Assembly (NCBI GenBank): GCA_020746105.1
Contig: CM036626.1
Location: 11,612,001-11,676,000, forward strand
DNA from: Trogon surrucura
Taxonomy: Eukaryota > Chordata > Aves > Trogoniformes > Trogonidae
Reading direction: 5' to 3'
DNA length: 64,000 bases
The notes beneath the pieces were generated by a model. It searched no databases, was not told the origin of the DNA, and saw nothing but the letters and a program-made list of their open reading frames with translations. The position numbers were made by a program, and so were the translations under genes. Below are positions 39,501 to 54,500 of this stretch, piece after piece (the stretch's first letter is position 1; each line of letters opens with the position of its first letter).

Positions 39501-42500
39501 GTCTGCTTCAAAAGCCACCAGGTTGTTCAGACAGAAGCCACAGTCAACCCTAACGAAGGCCTTTTCCCCTGCACAGACACTGCTGCCTTTCTCCATATAT
39601 AGGGGCCCCCTAAGCAACAGTTATGGCAGAGGGGGACCACTTGCATGCAGACACCAAACCAGGACAGGGACAGGGCTCTGTGTGGAGTGCATGTGATCCT
39701 GTTCCAAGGACCCACATTTTTTGCTGTTTTTTTCTCAGGCTTTTCCTTTACTGTATTCATGCCAAACCTTTTAATCAACAAAGGAGGATCCTCTGCACAC
39801 ACACACATACCTCATTAAATGGCAACATTAATAATTCAAGAGGTCACCACTGAGGCTTCAGTGGCTTCTTAAAGGCCTGATCTCATATGGCAGTGGGTCA
39901 CTGGAAAGAAACATGCTCCACACATCATGAGGTTGAATTCTTACTAGCTAAGATGCACGGGCAGGGTCCTGCGCTGTAGTGAATTGTCCAACAGTCATCA
40001 GGACTGGCCTCTCAAAGTTGCTCGATGCTCAAGTTATTCCAACTTCCAGATGGAAAGGATTCCAGAAGGGATTAGTCACCAGTGAAGGTAAGAGCCTGAA
40101 TGTTATGACTAGGGCCGTCTGTTCAGCATTTCATTTAACTTGAACTGTAGAGAAGATAGAATGCAGAGGCAAGTTGAGAGGAAGCAGTTAACGCCAGCAG
40201 TGTAAACAAGCAGATAGCACTGCCAGGCCCTGCTTCCCTGGAGGAAGAATTAAGGGGCTCAAGGATTTGCTCTGAAGGGAATTGGAACTGACAAGGCCAG
40301 TCCAGCATTCCCATCCCTGGCAAGTGAACTTTAGGAGGGCACCAAGTGTCCTACTCTGACCTCATTCGCAATGAACCATTTCAGAGACATTGGAACTTTA
40401 TAAATCCTCCAGAAAGACATAGCAGTGTGGTTTTCTGAGCATTGCTTCTCCATTTCCTGAACAAACAAGACAGCAGATATCAAATGAATTTTTCTTCTCA
40501 CCCTGTTTTATAAAATCTTAATGGAGTTGCAGCCATGACTTCTATTTTCAAGTCTCAACTGTGAAAAAATTCTTGCCTAAAACGCCATGAATCTTCAGAG
40601 ATTCATTGTAATTTTCAAACTCCAGGCAGAAGAGCACTTAACTGCTTGCTCTACAGTTGTCCACACATCACTGTCACGGAGAAACTATACATTTAGCTAA
40701 GTCTGTTCATGTGTAAGACTTCAGCCAAGACCTAGAGCTATAAGTGGTTCCACTTACAAGAGATGGATGCTCTCCCATGAGAACACAGCTTGGTTGACAC
40801 TGATGGTGATGGGTTGTTTTAACTCCCCCTGACAATTCAGCAGACAGAGTGAAACAAGTCTCCTCATTCTCAATCTAACAGCCAGGCAGGCTGTCTGCAT
40901 CACACAACTTTGCTGCTTCAGAGCAAGTATCATCCCTCATAATGCTAAAGGACACTGCACTTTGTGGGAGCATGGAAATTCTCCCACATGCCCACATAAA
41001 GCGGTGCTGTGTAGAAGAGAAGGAATTTTGCCTGTTTCCTGTACACAGACTGCAGGCTGAAGGGTTTTGTGCCCAACAGTCTAGATTTTGCACTCCAGCT
41101 ACAGAAGATACTGCGTCTCCATACAGACATTGCCTTTCTACACAGGTATTATTAACCTGAACTTACAGAATACATTTTGTTTGAGGAAGAGAAAAAGTCT
41201 GCATGGCTCTTCTGTCTCTAACTTTGATTGTGCAGTCTTTCCCCGTCATCATATTGGCAGCAATGCCTAAATATTAATATTAATGCCACGCTGACTAGAT
41301 TACTGGAATGACCTCAAAGCAAATGCAAATTGAAGGGACATTGACCCTTTTTGCTTTGGATAACACAGAATGAATTCAAGATGCCACTGTCTTGGCAGCA
41401 GCTGAGTTTATCCAGATCAGAGAAATTTAAAAAGTCAATTGCACAATTATTTCTTTAACAAACTAGCATATTGTATAGTGGCTTCTAAGTTTTATTATTT
41501 GGAAGGGCAGAAAAGCAGTGGATCTTGACTAAAAAACACTATTCCATGAATCTCTGTAACGGGCCTTCTAATAGCTAAGAGAATAGCTAGACTTTCTCAT
41601 GCTCCAAAGAGTATTTCGAAACAGGAAAAAGACTACTTCCCAGTAAAGACCACTGTGTGACAAGATGGAAGAATTCATTTTAGTCAAGGGGCTCCATCAA
41701 ATAAATCAGGAGCTATTTGCAACTGAGTAGGAAACATTCTCAGAGAATTGCTTACTATTGCTTTAAGAACAAAATCAACTCACAGGAAAATCTCTTAATG
41801 AAGCGGATTTAGGGCTGATGAGAGTTTTTATTGCAGCTTCCTTCTGATGGGCCTAGTGTAAGCACACAGACATTTCTGATCTCATTAACCTGATTGTGTG
41901 CAACATGATCAACATAGCTTAAGGAAGATTTGTAATATCAAATTCTTGTTCTGCACAAGGATCTTCTTTTGTAGGAGGCCACGCATTGGCACTACCCTCC
42001 GTTTATGACTCACACTCCTTGACCTTAGGCTATGAGCCTGCAAGGGGGAACCTTTGTTGTGTCCGAGTCTCTTCTGACTAATACTGGCTGGAAGATCAGG
42101 TTAAGAAAACAGAATTATCTGCATCACGAATGGAGAAGCAAAACATATGGCTAGAAATCAAAAATCTGAGACACTGTCTCTGGAATGAAGATGATCTCTC
42201 AACTGGTGATAAAACACCACCCCCTGTGAAGCCGTGCCAGCTTGTGTATGGCAAAATCAGGCCTCTAACAGTGGCTACCTTCTGTAGCTTTGCACACTTA
42301 CGGCATTCTCCAAAATTCCTTGCTCTTAGAAAGGTCAGGAGAGGACAGGGCAGTGACCATCTTTTTGAGGAGCAGCTGATTGACTTTTGAAAATGAGAAT
42401 GACAAATATGCGCTTGATAGCAGATATGCAGATAAGCATGAATGCCCTACTCAGCACCCAGCTCCAGAGTCAGCTCCCGGTTATAAGGGAAACTCGGGAT

Positions 42501-45500
42501 CTAGGATGTATTTCCACAAAGGATTGAGACAATAGAGGTGCTGAATACTCTCAACTTCCTCTCAATTCAATGGAGGTGAGGAGATTTCTAGCGTCCCTTG
42601 GCAGACTTACTCACCATCAGATTTTCTTCTGCAGCTGTGCACATGCTACTTTTATGAAAGCTGCCCACTGACGTGTAGAGAAACGACTGGGAGATTTTAG
42701 AGCAGGCTGTTACAGCAAAAAGAGAACAGAGCTTCCACAAAACTCGATATCAGAGTTAATTAGAAGAGAAAGAGCTTTACAGTGAACATCATGGGCAGCT
42801 CTTTTCAGAGCTTGCGTCTTAATTATAAGAACAAATTTCTTTTTCATTATACTCTCTTCATGTCTTTTACATGAAAATAATGGAAATCTGCACAGTATAT
42901 GAAAAATTAATCGCATTTCTGCCTTTCTGCAAAAGGTAGAGAGAGGTCAAATGTCTATCTGCATAGAAGAGAAACACAAACTTTGTGAACTAAAAGAAAA
43001 AGCAACAAAAAACACAGTGAAAATACAGAGTGTCTCTTCCCACAGCTCATGACTTCAGGAATTCACCAATACTTGGATCCATTTCTAATCTAATCTTTAA
43101 AACATTTATGCAAAAATGGTTGAGACGGCCAATCTCTTATCTTTTACTTTTTTATTAAAAGTATTATTTATTATTAAAATTACATGTATTTAACATCCAT
43201 CTCCAGGGATTCTCAAAGAATTTACAGATATAAATCTATTAATCTTCATCCAACTCCACGAAGTACTTGAATACCTGTATTTTAGTTTTTAAAAAAGTAA
43301 GTAGGACATACAGCAGACTTCTCTTATTCCTATTGAATTCAGCAGCAATCCAGAACAGCATAAGACTTAAGTCCCTTGCAGAATATTATACTGAGAAATT
43401 GCACTGCAGCTTTGAATAAACTGTCACATTCCCAATTTTGTATTTTGGTCACAGTGATATCTCTTCCATTTTTACAGAAATAAAATTCTTTGTTGTACCA
43501 TATAAAATTATCAACCCATATGTACAACCACCACTAGTCTGTCTCCTAATTTGGGATTAATTTTTTTCTTTGGGAACCATAAACACAGATAATTTAAAAT
43601 ATAATTATGTATTTTTAGTACAGAAAAAAAAGTTTAGTGGTTTGGTTTTAATTTGGTTTTTTTTCAGCTAAGTTATACATTTATGGAAAACTAATTCAGG
43701 ACATGTAAGGTGACATCACAGAATCATAGAATGCTTTGGGTTGGAAGGGGTCAGATCTGTTTTAAAAATTCATTCCATTCTACAATTATTTGAATCAATA
43801 AACGTAGCAGATTACAACATATTGCTCTTGACAGTACGGCAACACATATGTTAAGGAAGACCTCATGACTGGCACTTTAATGTGTGAAGAAACATCCACC
43901 CAAATCTTAAAAATGCTTGTGCTCAAGCATTTTAGCCTCCAATATTTCAAGAAAAATGTGTCCTTCAGAAGGGAAGGGAGAGAAAAAAAACATTTTCCAG
44001 TTTTATGCATATATGAAGTAATGCTGCTGAACAGATTTAAATATGAAATAAAACTGTGCTACCTCTGTGCAAGACGCAGCTCACCTAAACCAACTTCTAT
44101 TGGCACAGCATATCTTGATTCTGCTGATACAAAATGTCTCTAAGTAAGTCCTCAATACCTTTGCTTTTTACTAAGTTAAGGAAGGCTGATTCCTTAGCGG
44201 TTGTTGAATCCAAGATGAACACATAAATGCCACTCCCAGAAGACTTCACTAGTGTTATGTCAAGCAAATCAGATCTGTAACACTTAACAAGACTTGCCTT
44301 GGGAGAGATAAGGACTAACAAATCCAGTTTCGCCACTGAGCATATTCCGACAGAAATATGTCATGAATTAATCATACGAGCAAACTCTTGTACCTCAACT
44401 GGAATGGAATACTGTTTTTTTCTTAAAAGGATGCCACAATCCCTATGGGACATCCAAGCTATTAACATCTCTACTCACAAATAATGTCCAGAGTTCTAAG
44501 GGGATATAAAAAATGCCAGAGCAAGTCCCCTCAAGAGATGCAAGACCAGAAATTAAAATATTTGCAAAACAATAAACCTACAGGGAATCAAACCTTTTTC
44601 CAAGCTGTCAAGAAAAAAACGAAACCCAATACAGCTTCGTGAAACAATCAGCCCTGTGCTCAGAGCAAAGCACTCAACAGCTGTTCTTTTGCCTAAAGAA
44701 CTCAGTGTTATCTGGATGCCAATTAAAGCATGAGGAAGATGGATAATTGACTGGAGATCCTAGAACATGAATCCATTGCTTTAAACTTGCCATACTGTAT
44801 ACACAATAGGTTTCTAGTAGTGCAGTACAATACACAAGATTTCCTTCACAGTTAACGTACCACAGTGCAAGACTATTGTCACCAAGCAGAAGTATAATGT
44901 GAGAGATATAATGAAAAGAAACACTTTGGCCATTATCCAGTCATTTCTTTCAGAGAGGCCCAATAAAAACTCTTGGTTTTCACCTCATTCACCTTTCTTC
45001 TCCATCTCCTGTGAGGAGATCCATAGCTGTTCATAACTGGGATCTCTGGGACAGAGAGACATTACCCTCTTGCGCAGCCTTGTATAAGGAGGTCACTGGC
45101 AGGACCAGTGCAAATCTTGCAGAAGTAAATGATGTATTGGTTACCTTTTTTCAGATGTCTTGTCCTGGAGCAAAGCACCTCTAACATTTAGCGTCTGAAG
45201 CCAGTGATCGGTTAGGTATCCTCTAGAGAGCTATCCTGAAAGGAGATACCATTTTTACTAAACATACATATTAGAGAAGCCATGAACAAGAAAACTATGA
45301 GCACAGAGCTTATAAAAACCAGTAGCTGAAAAAACTGCTTTATCCTTGGTTCCTCTGTTTTATGCCAATTTAAAACAATTTCACAAGGGCTTTTAATTGT
45401 TAGTATCGCAGTAGTTAGTTTTTAACCCTGCTTTGAGATCTCTGAGCTGAGCAGGCTCTGCAGAACAATTCCATCCAGTTCACTGCCTTGGTCGCAGATT

Positions 45501-48500
45501 GACTGACCAGGAAGGTCTGTATGTGACCAGGTGCTCAGGACTCTGAGAAATCACTCCACCTCTGTGTGGTCCACAGGGAACCAGGAAAAAGGAGAGAAGG
45601 TTCATAAAACTGGTTTCCCTTAAAAAGATCAGAACATTCTGGATTAGGGGAACCGGAGGGAGGAGATTTGGTCTTTGTCCTGTGAACCCATCAGTAGGGG
45701 GAATGCTGGGCACCTGGACAAAACAGAACAGGCCATTTGCTTATGGTTCCATCGACCACAGCAATGCAGATATTGGAGTGGAAAGGCCCAAGCTATTTTG
45801 TCATGGCTTCATCGGTCAGGGGAATGTAGGCACCTGCCTTGCCCAGCCTGGGCCATCTGCCCACAGGTCTACCAAACAAGGAAATAGGGGCACCTCTGAT
45901 CTCACCACGCAGGCTGTCTGCAGCTTTGTAAGCAGCTGGCAGTATAAGAGAAGGAAATTAAAAAAAAAAAACAAAACAAACCACAACAGAGCTAACCGAA
46001 AAGAAAATGCTGCGGACAGGTGAGAAATGTACCGCTGCCTTTGCTGTGGTACTGCAGGTGTAGCTCTGTGCAAAACCTGGCACTGATTCTGTTAGTTTAA
46101 GGGGGTTTATCTCCCCATGTGCCATCAACATGCAACAGAATTATCTTCCAGGCACGTACCACAAGCTCTTTTCTGGCTCCTGCAAGCAAAAACGAGCAAA
46201 AGTATTTTACATGCTGCATGTATTTAAATTGGTTGGTTCATTAGAAAGAAAGAAAAAGAAAAACACAGGGAGAGAGAAAGAGGGAATCCCTATGGAAACA
46301 AAGCTTTTACTCCACTAATGGAGTTAGTCAGACAGACACTGTCACCACTTAGAAAGCAGGGCCAAAGAACCCTGAGGGCAAGTCCTTCTGCTCAACCAGA
46401 GGAGAAAATAGCTCTCAAACAGGAGTTAGATATCCATAGAGGACATCTAAGCCTGGGAATGAATGCAAACAGCTCTCTAGTTCGCTGGCATGGGCTGTGG
46501 TGCAGCCCTCCTATGTCAACCTCTCGCCAAAAGCAACAGAAACAAACACCCCATGAGAGACACAGAAGGGTAGAGCAGTGCATGAGCTAAAATACAACAT
46601 GTCCCTTTAGTCACTGTTAAAGACCAAATCAGAACTGTGATACTCAAAACCAACCTCTTGCTGCTCTGGAGAACTGTCAAACAATGTAAAAGCTGTGGCA
46701 GAAGTGTAACAACCCACAGACAGACACTAGTCACCAAGTGCCTGTGGTCCTGTAAGCTCACTGCAGTGCAGCTGCTTCTCTTCTCCTACTCAATCGAACA
46801 GCTGGCTTTATTTGAAGACAGGGTTCTCTCAATGCTTACCTACCCTAGGGCAAGCTGTGTTTTCTAGCACATAGTTCAAGTGACTAGGCCAAAATTCTGA
46901 TCTCAGTTTCCAATTCTTTCACAGATCCCCTTAGTGCCTTAGTTTACCTGACTCTACAACTGATGCTAAAGCCATGTTCCTAAAATGCTTTGAGAAATTT
47001 GGATGCCATAAATACTGCACTTTTGCCAATAAACCTTGCACTTCTCTGAGTGACACTGTTGTCAGTTGGCTCAGAAACACAAGGAAGTAACCAGTGCTTG
47101 ACAAGTTACCGCATATTGGCTGAACTGTAAGAAGTGACTGGGCTCAGTAACCCCAGGGAGAGATATTTAAACAAAGGCATCTCCTATCTCACGTCTGAGA
47201 TGGGATGAAAGTGGGTATGCAGGCACCTGCTGTGGCTGGGCCAGGTGGTGCTAACTCAGCTCTGATGTCCTGGGATCCATCACAGGCTACAACTGCTCAT
47301 GCAGAGTCTTCCAAATAGGATCTATTACTTTTTCCTGAACATTGCCTCGGGATGTTTGGTGTGTATGCAGGGTCCTACATTTATTCCTGGTTGTGCATCT
47401 TCCATCTTTCAGGTGATCTATCGTGCCTTAACTCCAGCTAACAAGATCGAAGACCCCTACAGTCCTGAGGCCCAAGATCTCCTGAAACTCACCAACCTCC
47501 GCCTCCTTTTGTTAAAAAGACAGGAATGCCCATGCCACGGGTCGGAATTGGTAGAGAAACCTCACAGATTTGCCCACTACGCCATTTATGACCTGATCAT
47601 CCGGGGAAGCTGCTTTTGCAATGGGCATGCAGAGGAATGCGAGCTTGCCAACAGGACAGGAGTTATGGAGAACATGGTGAGTTCTAGACATTCACTAACT
47701 TACTACGCGTGTTACTTGTTGGGCTTTCTCAGCCTAACTGCACCTTTTGTCCAAGCCTCCCTAAGCCTGTCTTAAAAAAGGCAGCACTGTCAATCCACAT
47801 TACTGAACCACTCTGTAAAAGATTTCCTATAACCCTTGCTGCAGTTCCAAGTGTATTAATTGCATTGCTAGAGACGGGTCCTTCTAAAAATGCTAGACCT
47901 CAAAATACCTATAAATTGTGAAGGGGCTTTGTAATTGGAACGGAGATCCAACTCCAAATACAGTGAATGAAATCTCCTACCTATATGCCTGCACAGAACT
48001 GAACTAATCTCTTCGATGCAAAGACTGCCTTCACCAGAATTTCTGCATCAGATCTCACATCTCAGATGTTGTGTTATGCTCAGGGTTTCAGCCATTACTT
48101 TTAGGTTTTCAGACTTCTGTGGTTTTGTTACTTTCACCACATAGACAGCAGTGTCCAGGATGTGAAAAAAATTTCCACTCCCCCCCCCTATTTTACCCAT
48201 TCAGCTTAAAATAAGTTAGATTTTTTTTTTTAAAGGCAAACTTTTAAGGAAAATTATTCTCTGGTACTATGACTAGCCCCTCCCTGCTCAGTCTTTTATC
48301 TGTGTTTGACCCTGGAAGTGCAGAAGATGTGAGCCGTGTCTGTACGCGTACTCAGAAGCTGTGATTCAGGGGGAATGACTGCTGTCTCCTTTTTGGTTTA
48401 GCTGCAAGTATCATATAGAAGCACTGTAATAACAGTCACAGGGAAAAGATGCTAACCACATATCCAGGTACATCTAAACACATACATCACAGACAGAATT

Positions 48501-51500
48501 CAAGCCAATTTCAAACCAGTCAATGGCTCCACTGGTTCCAGAAGGCTGTCTGTTTCTGTAATGGGTTGTAAAAACCAAAATAACTCTTAGAACTTTAGTC
48601 CCTGGTGCACTCTGACATAATAGACTCAAGAAATACATTCTCAGCTAATTTCTGTCCCTTTAGATATATGGTACACCTGACATTTTGGTTTATTTTCTTC
48701 CACAATGTGTATCCATTATCTTCCTTTCAACTTTTCTACGTTCAGAGGTAGATATTGTAAGATAATTAGGACTGTATGAGTTTCACAATATTTGCAAAAT
48801 AATTTCTGAATCAGTTCCACCTGTGGTACAAGCTAAGATTCAGCTACAGTATTCTAGCACTGGGTAATATTATCAGATTAACTTAACTATAAATATAGAC
48901 TCACTCAATACATAATTGTGTGGAGAAAAGCTGTTTAAAGAGTTCATCCTCCCCACTCAAAACTGTTAAATGTACACATAGTGAAATGAATAGATGAATA
49001 ACATGCTAAATGAATACAGCTGGTAGAAGAATAAACACTCTGCCCATCAAAAAAGGAAAACACAATATTGTGTATATTACTGGCATAACCATTGTAAACT
49101 ATGACTGGATTATTTTTTTCCCCCTCTAGTCACAAGGGAATAGAATCTTTCCGTGCCATCAATGACTTCATGGGGCAGAAGGTGAAATAGTTTTGATGAA
49201 GTGCACTTCAAGAGTGAGTCATGTCCCAGGAGACAAGAGGGTGGATGCATCACATCATTTCCACAGGCACAGATATTAGCAAGTCTTTGCCTAAGCGGGG
49301 ATTCAAATGCAGCTGTGAGAAAAGTAAGAAAAGCTTTCCTGAACTTTAACTACCTCTAGAATCTTAGATGAAGGCTGGAAAAGACATAAGTTCGCTGGTC
49401 TGAGTCCTTGCGTACAGTTATGATCACGTATACCTAGGCTTGTTGAACTAGTTTTTGAAAATCTCTGATGAAGAAAATTCAACAGCAACCCCCAGTAGTT
49501 GTTTCCATTTTTATATTTTGAAAGCTCTTCAGTTCCCACCTAAATAATTTCTGCTGCAAAAAGGTGATTCCTTCTTGGCCCCTTTCCCCCAATGATCACG
49601 GAAAGCTGTTCATTCTCATTCTGTCGATATGACTGCAAGTTTCTTACCATATCCTTCCTTGGTTGGTTTTTTTTTATGTATTAACCAGAGAAGTGTGAAA
49701 CCTGAGGTGGTAAAAATTTAAAATTCTACTCTCAGGTCATACAAGTCTGGAGTAAAGATGACTATGCGATTTTGCTCCTCTTTTCTGTGCTTTAGCCATT
49801 ACACCCTAGCTCTTTCTGAAATACGCAATGAAAATCCACTTCTGGAAGAGCCAGGTTCCTTGATCGTTTCACATTTTATCTAATACTTGCCAGTGATTAT
49901 ATTGTAGTGCTGAAAGCAGAGTTCAGTAGGCGAACTCTCATCAGAGGATTGGCTTACATAGTTGGCATGAGGGAGTTCATATAAGTATATAACTTTGCAT
50001 CTTACAGTATGGTTATCTCCTTGCCTTCAGGCGGAAGGAAAAGGCCTTTGTGGTTGGGTGGTGAACACCAATGATACGTTTCATATCAGCCAAACTGTAT
50101 TGCGACAAAAATCTTTGTCATCTTGCAATTTCTTCACAGAGACAAGGAAGGTGCTCTACTTTCAGTCACATGGTGACTAAAACAGGATGGGGAAAAGAGA
50201 TGTTAGAAACAAACACTGCATGTCCAGAAATAATCTGATTCATTCCACTGGCTGCAGTTAATATTTAATCAACACATGGGCAGAGCAAGTCTCAAGACAC
50301 ATAATTTTCAATGTGGCCAGTACGGGTAACTTCAGTCAGAGTACCTTCATGTTTCCTGGGCTGCTGTCAAGTAATTAAATAAAATGCTGGAAAATATACA
50401 GACCTCATATAAAGGCTTATATGACAGGAGTTTCAGTCTCTTAAGAGTTTGGAGTCCTCGTACAATATATGCATTTTCTGTAGTTAACAAAACCAAAACC
50501 AAGTCCATATAGTAAACAACTTTAATTGTCTGCCATGGGATAGGCTCAAAAACCTGAGATCATTCTGCACTTTGGTCTTGGAAGAGACATAGTTGTGCTA
50601 ACTTGTAAGTCTGCTCTTCTTATTCTTGAAAGAAATCTGTTCCATTTATAATACTTCTAATACTGCTAGGCTGACACTATATGAAGGCTAAATAATGGAG
50701 AAAACTAAAGCAGATTTCTTGAACCAACATTTTTCAACACCCTTTTGGAGAGACTAGATGATCTGTGACTACTAGATGATCTGTCAAGGATCAATTTATC
50801 TGTGAATGTGTCAGTTAAGTCATGACAACCCATTCAGCTTCTGGCTTCTCCACCGACGCTGCCAGAAGGGAACGCAGCTCTGTGAGAAGTAATGTCACAG
50901 ATGCCACACGGTCGTGGACATGAATGGACACAAGAAAATGGCAAATTGGAAAACCAGACTCCAAATGGTTCATCACTCCTTACAGGGTGAAATCCTAGGT
51001 AGTTTCATGCATATTCTCTCTGGTCACAAGTCATTTGTGAAAATACCGAGTACCGCAAGGTTCAAAGTGGACTTTTATAGGATCCAGTTGAAATATTCTT
51101 TGACTTCTTATTTTGGCAGCAAACTAGTAATTACTCTTCCAGTGTGGCTTTTTTATTTTAAGAATCCATGCACCCACCTCAATGCAATTTATCTGGATCA
51201 CAGTTCCCTTGTTAACTACAGAGAATATCATGTCAGATAGGAGAAAAGAAATAAAGATGGGAGCTGTAACCAGTAGGCAAGAAACTTCTGGACAAACATA
51301 TCTTTAATTTGGGGTTTATTGCTACTGACAATGATGTTTTCCTGTTTTCTATCTCCTTTCCTCAGACAAAAACAGGGACATAGGGATGTCACACTCAACT
51401 CAAATAGCTTCTTATGATAGCTAAGGATAAAGTTCACCTTCTCCAATTTCACAGCCTGTATTACTCGGACTCTTACGAGTAGCTCCCTTCTCAGTGAGGG

Positions 51501-54500
51501 GAATTATTTAGAATGCATTTTTTCTGCAAAAACTACAGAGAAGCACTTTATTTTAAATGGAGGGCATTAATACGCCACTGTAAATGAAACAATGGCCAAG
51601 ACCTGGCCACCTGACTGTATCTAGTCTTCTTCTGCCACTGGATGCAATGGAACATAATCCTGTCCCAGGTATTGCTGTTGCAGGATATACAAAGTTACAT
51701 GTTGCTCTACAGTCAACTATTTCTTTGTTAAGCTCCAACAAAGTAAGAGCTGTCAGGTTTAGGATCTGCTTTGATGACACATTTTAGCTGGGCCCAGGGG
51801 TGCTTTCAGAACAAAGTTTACAAAGCAGAAAGTGCACATGTACAGAACACAGCATCTAGACCAAAGTCCTTTCTATTTGACAAACATTTCACAATTCTCT
51901 GTCTTGTCCATGAGAAGTAAGTATGGACAGATGAAAGAACTGTGGATTAAAATGTTTTTGTATAAAGTATTAGGGTTTTTATACTTCTTAATTATTGGTA
52001 TCTACACTGCCAGGAAACTCTTACGAGTTGCCTCGGATGTTTCTTTTGCTTCGTTATCCTGTTTACAGAGACAAACTAGACTCCCTGTGGGTCTGATCCT
52101 CCACAATGAAGCAAATGGAAAGTTTTCCACTTGCTTCAAAGGGAGCAGGATCTGGTCCTAAAGTAGGTTCCTTGTTTGGCATAATGGAGGTTACATAAGG
52201 TAAAACTTGTTTTTCTACAGCAATTTTCTAGGTGACTTGACTGTTGTATCCCTTGCAAATACCACCTCCTCATCAAATATCTTGTGCAGTTCTACTGATA
52301 ATCCCCAGCTAAGTTTTCACATTATCTGATCCAAGCTGTGCCAGTCTGTATGATGTCCAGCACTCAGAGATGCAGGAGGTGTTCTCTGCTGTAGCTGGCA
52401 ACTCAAAGAGTAGGTTTTGTGTAAGAAAAAGTTACCCTGTGTACATCAACTATGTGAATACATCAGGAATGTGGAAAAAAAAAAAGACTACAAGAGTTTC
52501 TAGATCACGACAGAATAAATTTCAGAAACAGATCCCTGTGCTGATTCTTTTCTAAAAATTAAAACTGAATATGGACTTCAAGCTCTGTCCATAATGACCT
52601 GCAAACATACAAGATCATATAAATTACAGAGCAAAAAATAGCCATGAATTACAAGAACTTCATGAAAAGAAAGGGATGTTGCTGACACTTTTGCTACTCA
52701 CAGTGAGTGGACCAAAGTATTTCTCAGGATTCCTTGTGGGAACATGCAAGTGGAAATTTCAGATATTTGCGTTCACAGACAAAAAGCTGACAGGTGAGCA
52801 TCATGGAAAGGTTCTCTTTAATTTTCTTGGACAGTTTTAGTGAGTTCCTAGTTCCCTAGGGCAAGATGTGCTTCAAAACTGTGACTCTAAATGACAGTTA
52901 AGTTCTCAAACAATTACTTAGATAAAAGTTGGAAATGGATATTAAGGTTTGTCTTGTAAGTTACACCCAGGAGATCCTGTTTTATCACACTCTCACAAAA
53001 GTCACCAGAAACCTTGACTGAAGACTACCTAAATAAATCTAAAAAAGACCTTTTCTATACATCCTAAGCTTCTCTTGATGTTTCAGCCTGACAGTGAAGA
53101 AGACTGGCACAGTGAAGTGATTCTTCCATTACTGTGGAGTTGGTTCTTGTCCAACCCACAAATCAACACCCCTGTCCTTCTGAGTTGTTAAAAACTTGAA
53201 ACAAAGTGAAGCGATGGTACATGTTCCCTCTTTATTTCAGATATGTTGTATCCTCCAAATTCAAGCACACTACTGGTTTGGTGTCTAGTGTGCTTCCATT
53301 CAAAAAATGTATTAATTCTGCGTAGGTTTCTCATAGTTTCAACTCAGATGCTACATCGGGAATATCCCAGAATTGCACAAAACCTGCAGCAGTAGTAGCG
53401 ATGAAAAGATCTTAAAGGTTTCAGAGTCCTGTTCAGCACAGATTTAGGCTCTGTAATCTGTGTTCCTCTCCATAGCTTTTGTGAACATTTCTGGTTTTGC
53501 TGGCTCTTCAACACTAGACTCAAACTTTAACAAGATTGTCCTCCCCTCTCAACAGAATCAGCACTGTTTTGCATTACAGCCAGTTCAGCTGGAACAGCAG
53601 GGACATGTAAGCAGTAGGTCACACGGTTCTGAATTGACATTCAGGTAAGGTTCAGGTAAGGTTAGGTCTAAAATGGTTCTGGGGACCATTCCTAGGTGGA
53701 TTAGTAGAAGATTCTGCCCACCCCCTGCCTTCCCACTTAGCACTGTCCACTGAAGTGCAGGCAAGAGCAGGAGAACGCTGTGCAGCCTCATCCACCTGCA
53801 CGGGCCAACACGCTCCCTTTCAGAGGGCACACACCCTGCTGACTGCTGAGCTCTGAAATTACATCACTCTGGGAGAATTATTTCATGTCACAAAAGATGG
53901 ATAATTTGGCTACTTTGGTGTACCCTGCCGGGACACTATGGCACGGCACATCTTTCATTTACTTGTCGCACATAGGGCGTGTGGGCTGTGATTCTACCGT
54001 CTTCTGATTATAATCAGTGTGTTTAACTTGATATCCATGCAGGTTCTCCATGGGCTCCACTGAGAACCTGTGGTTTGCAGCCAGAGCATCTGGCATTCAT
54101 ACCATCCACATGATGTCTGAGTATCTATGGTTTAGAGAATAACCACAATTTTGATGGTATGACCCATACAGTGGTTCAGTCAGCAGGACTTCTGCAATTA
54201 CAAAGTCAACAAGTTTTTTCTACATTCAATTATTGTTGTGGAAATGTCTTTTACTACTACTGAAGTTCAAATCAGAAAAACATGCTTATTCAGAAATGGT
54301 GTTTAAACACATGCCTAAATGCTTTCCTGAATACAGGGCTCAGTGTGAATCCATCCATGCAAACACTCATTTTACTTGTAGGAAACCATTCATTCTTTTG
54401 TGAGATGGGGTAGCAAACAATTTCCTATCTGACAGTATCAGCCTTTAAACACAGGTTTTTCTAAAAGCAAAGGCTATGGGTGAGCTACTTAAACATATTT

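Larger units (their letters stand above)
35006..47412. other. Netrin-4-like intron 2
   Basis: 12.4 kb. Contains two CR1 pieces, two MIR-like remnants, a short AATAGY microsatellite, a decayed 61-bp minisatellite and a SINE-like segment at 46885-47030. No exon or RNA gene is supported. Confidence 0.6.

Noticed and set aside
45675..46023. 70- and 113-codon frames
   Set aside because: Produced by the 61-bp tandem array in two frames; no gene.
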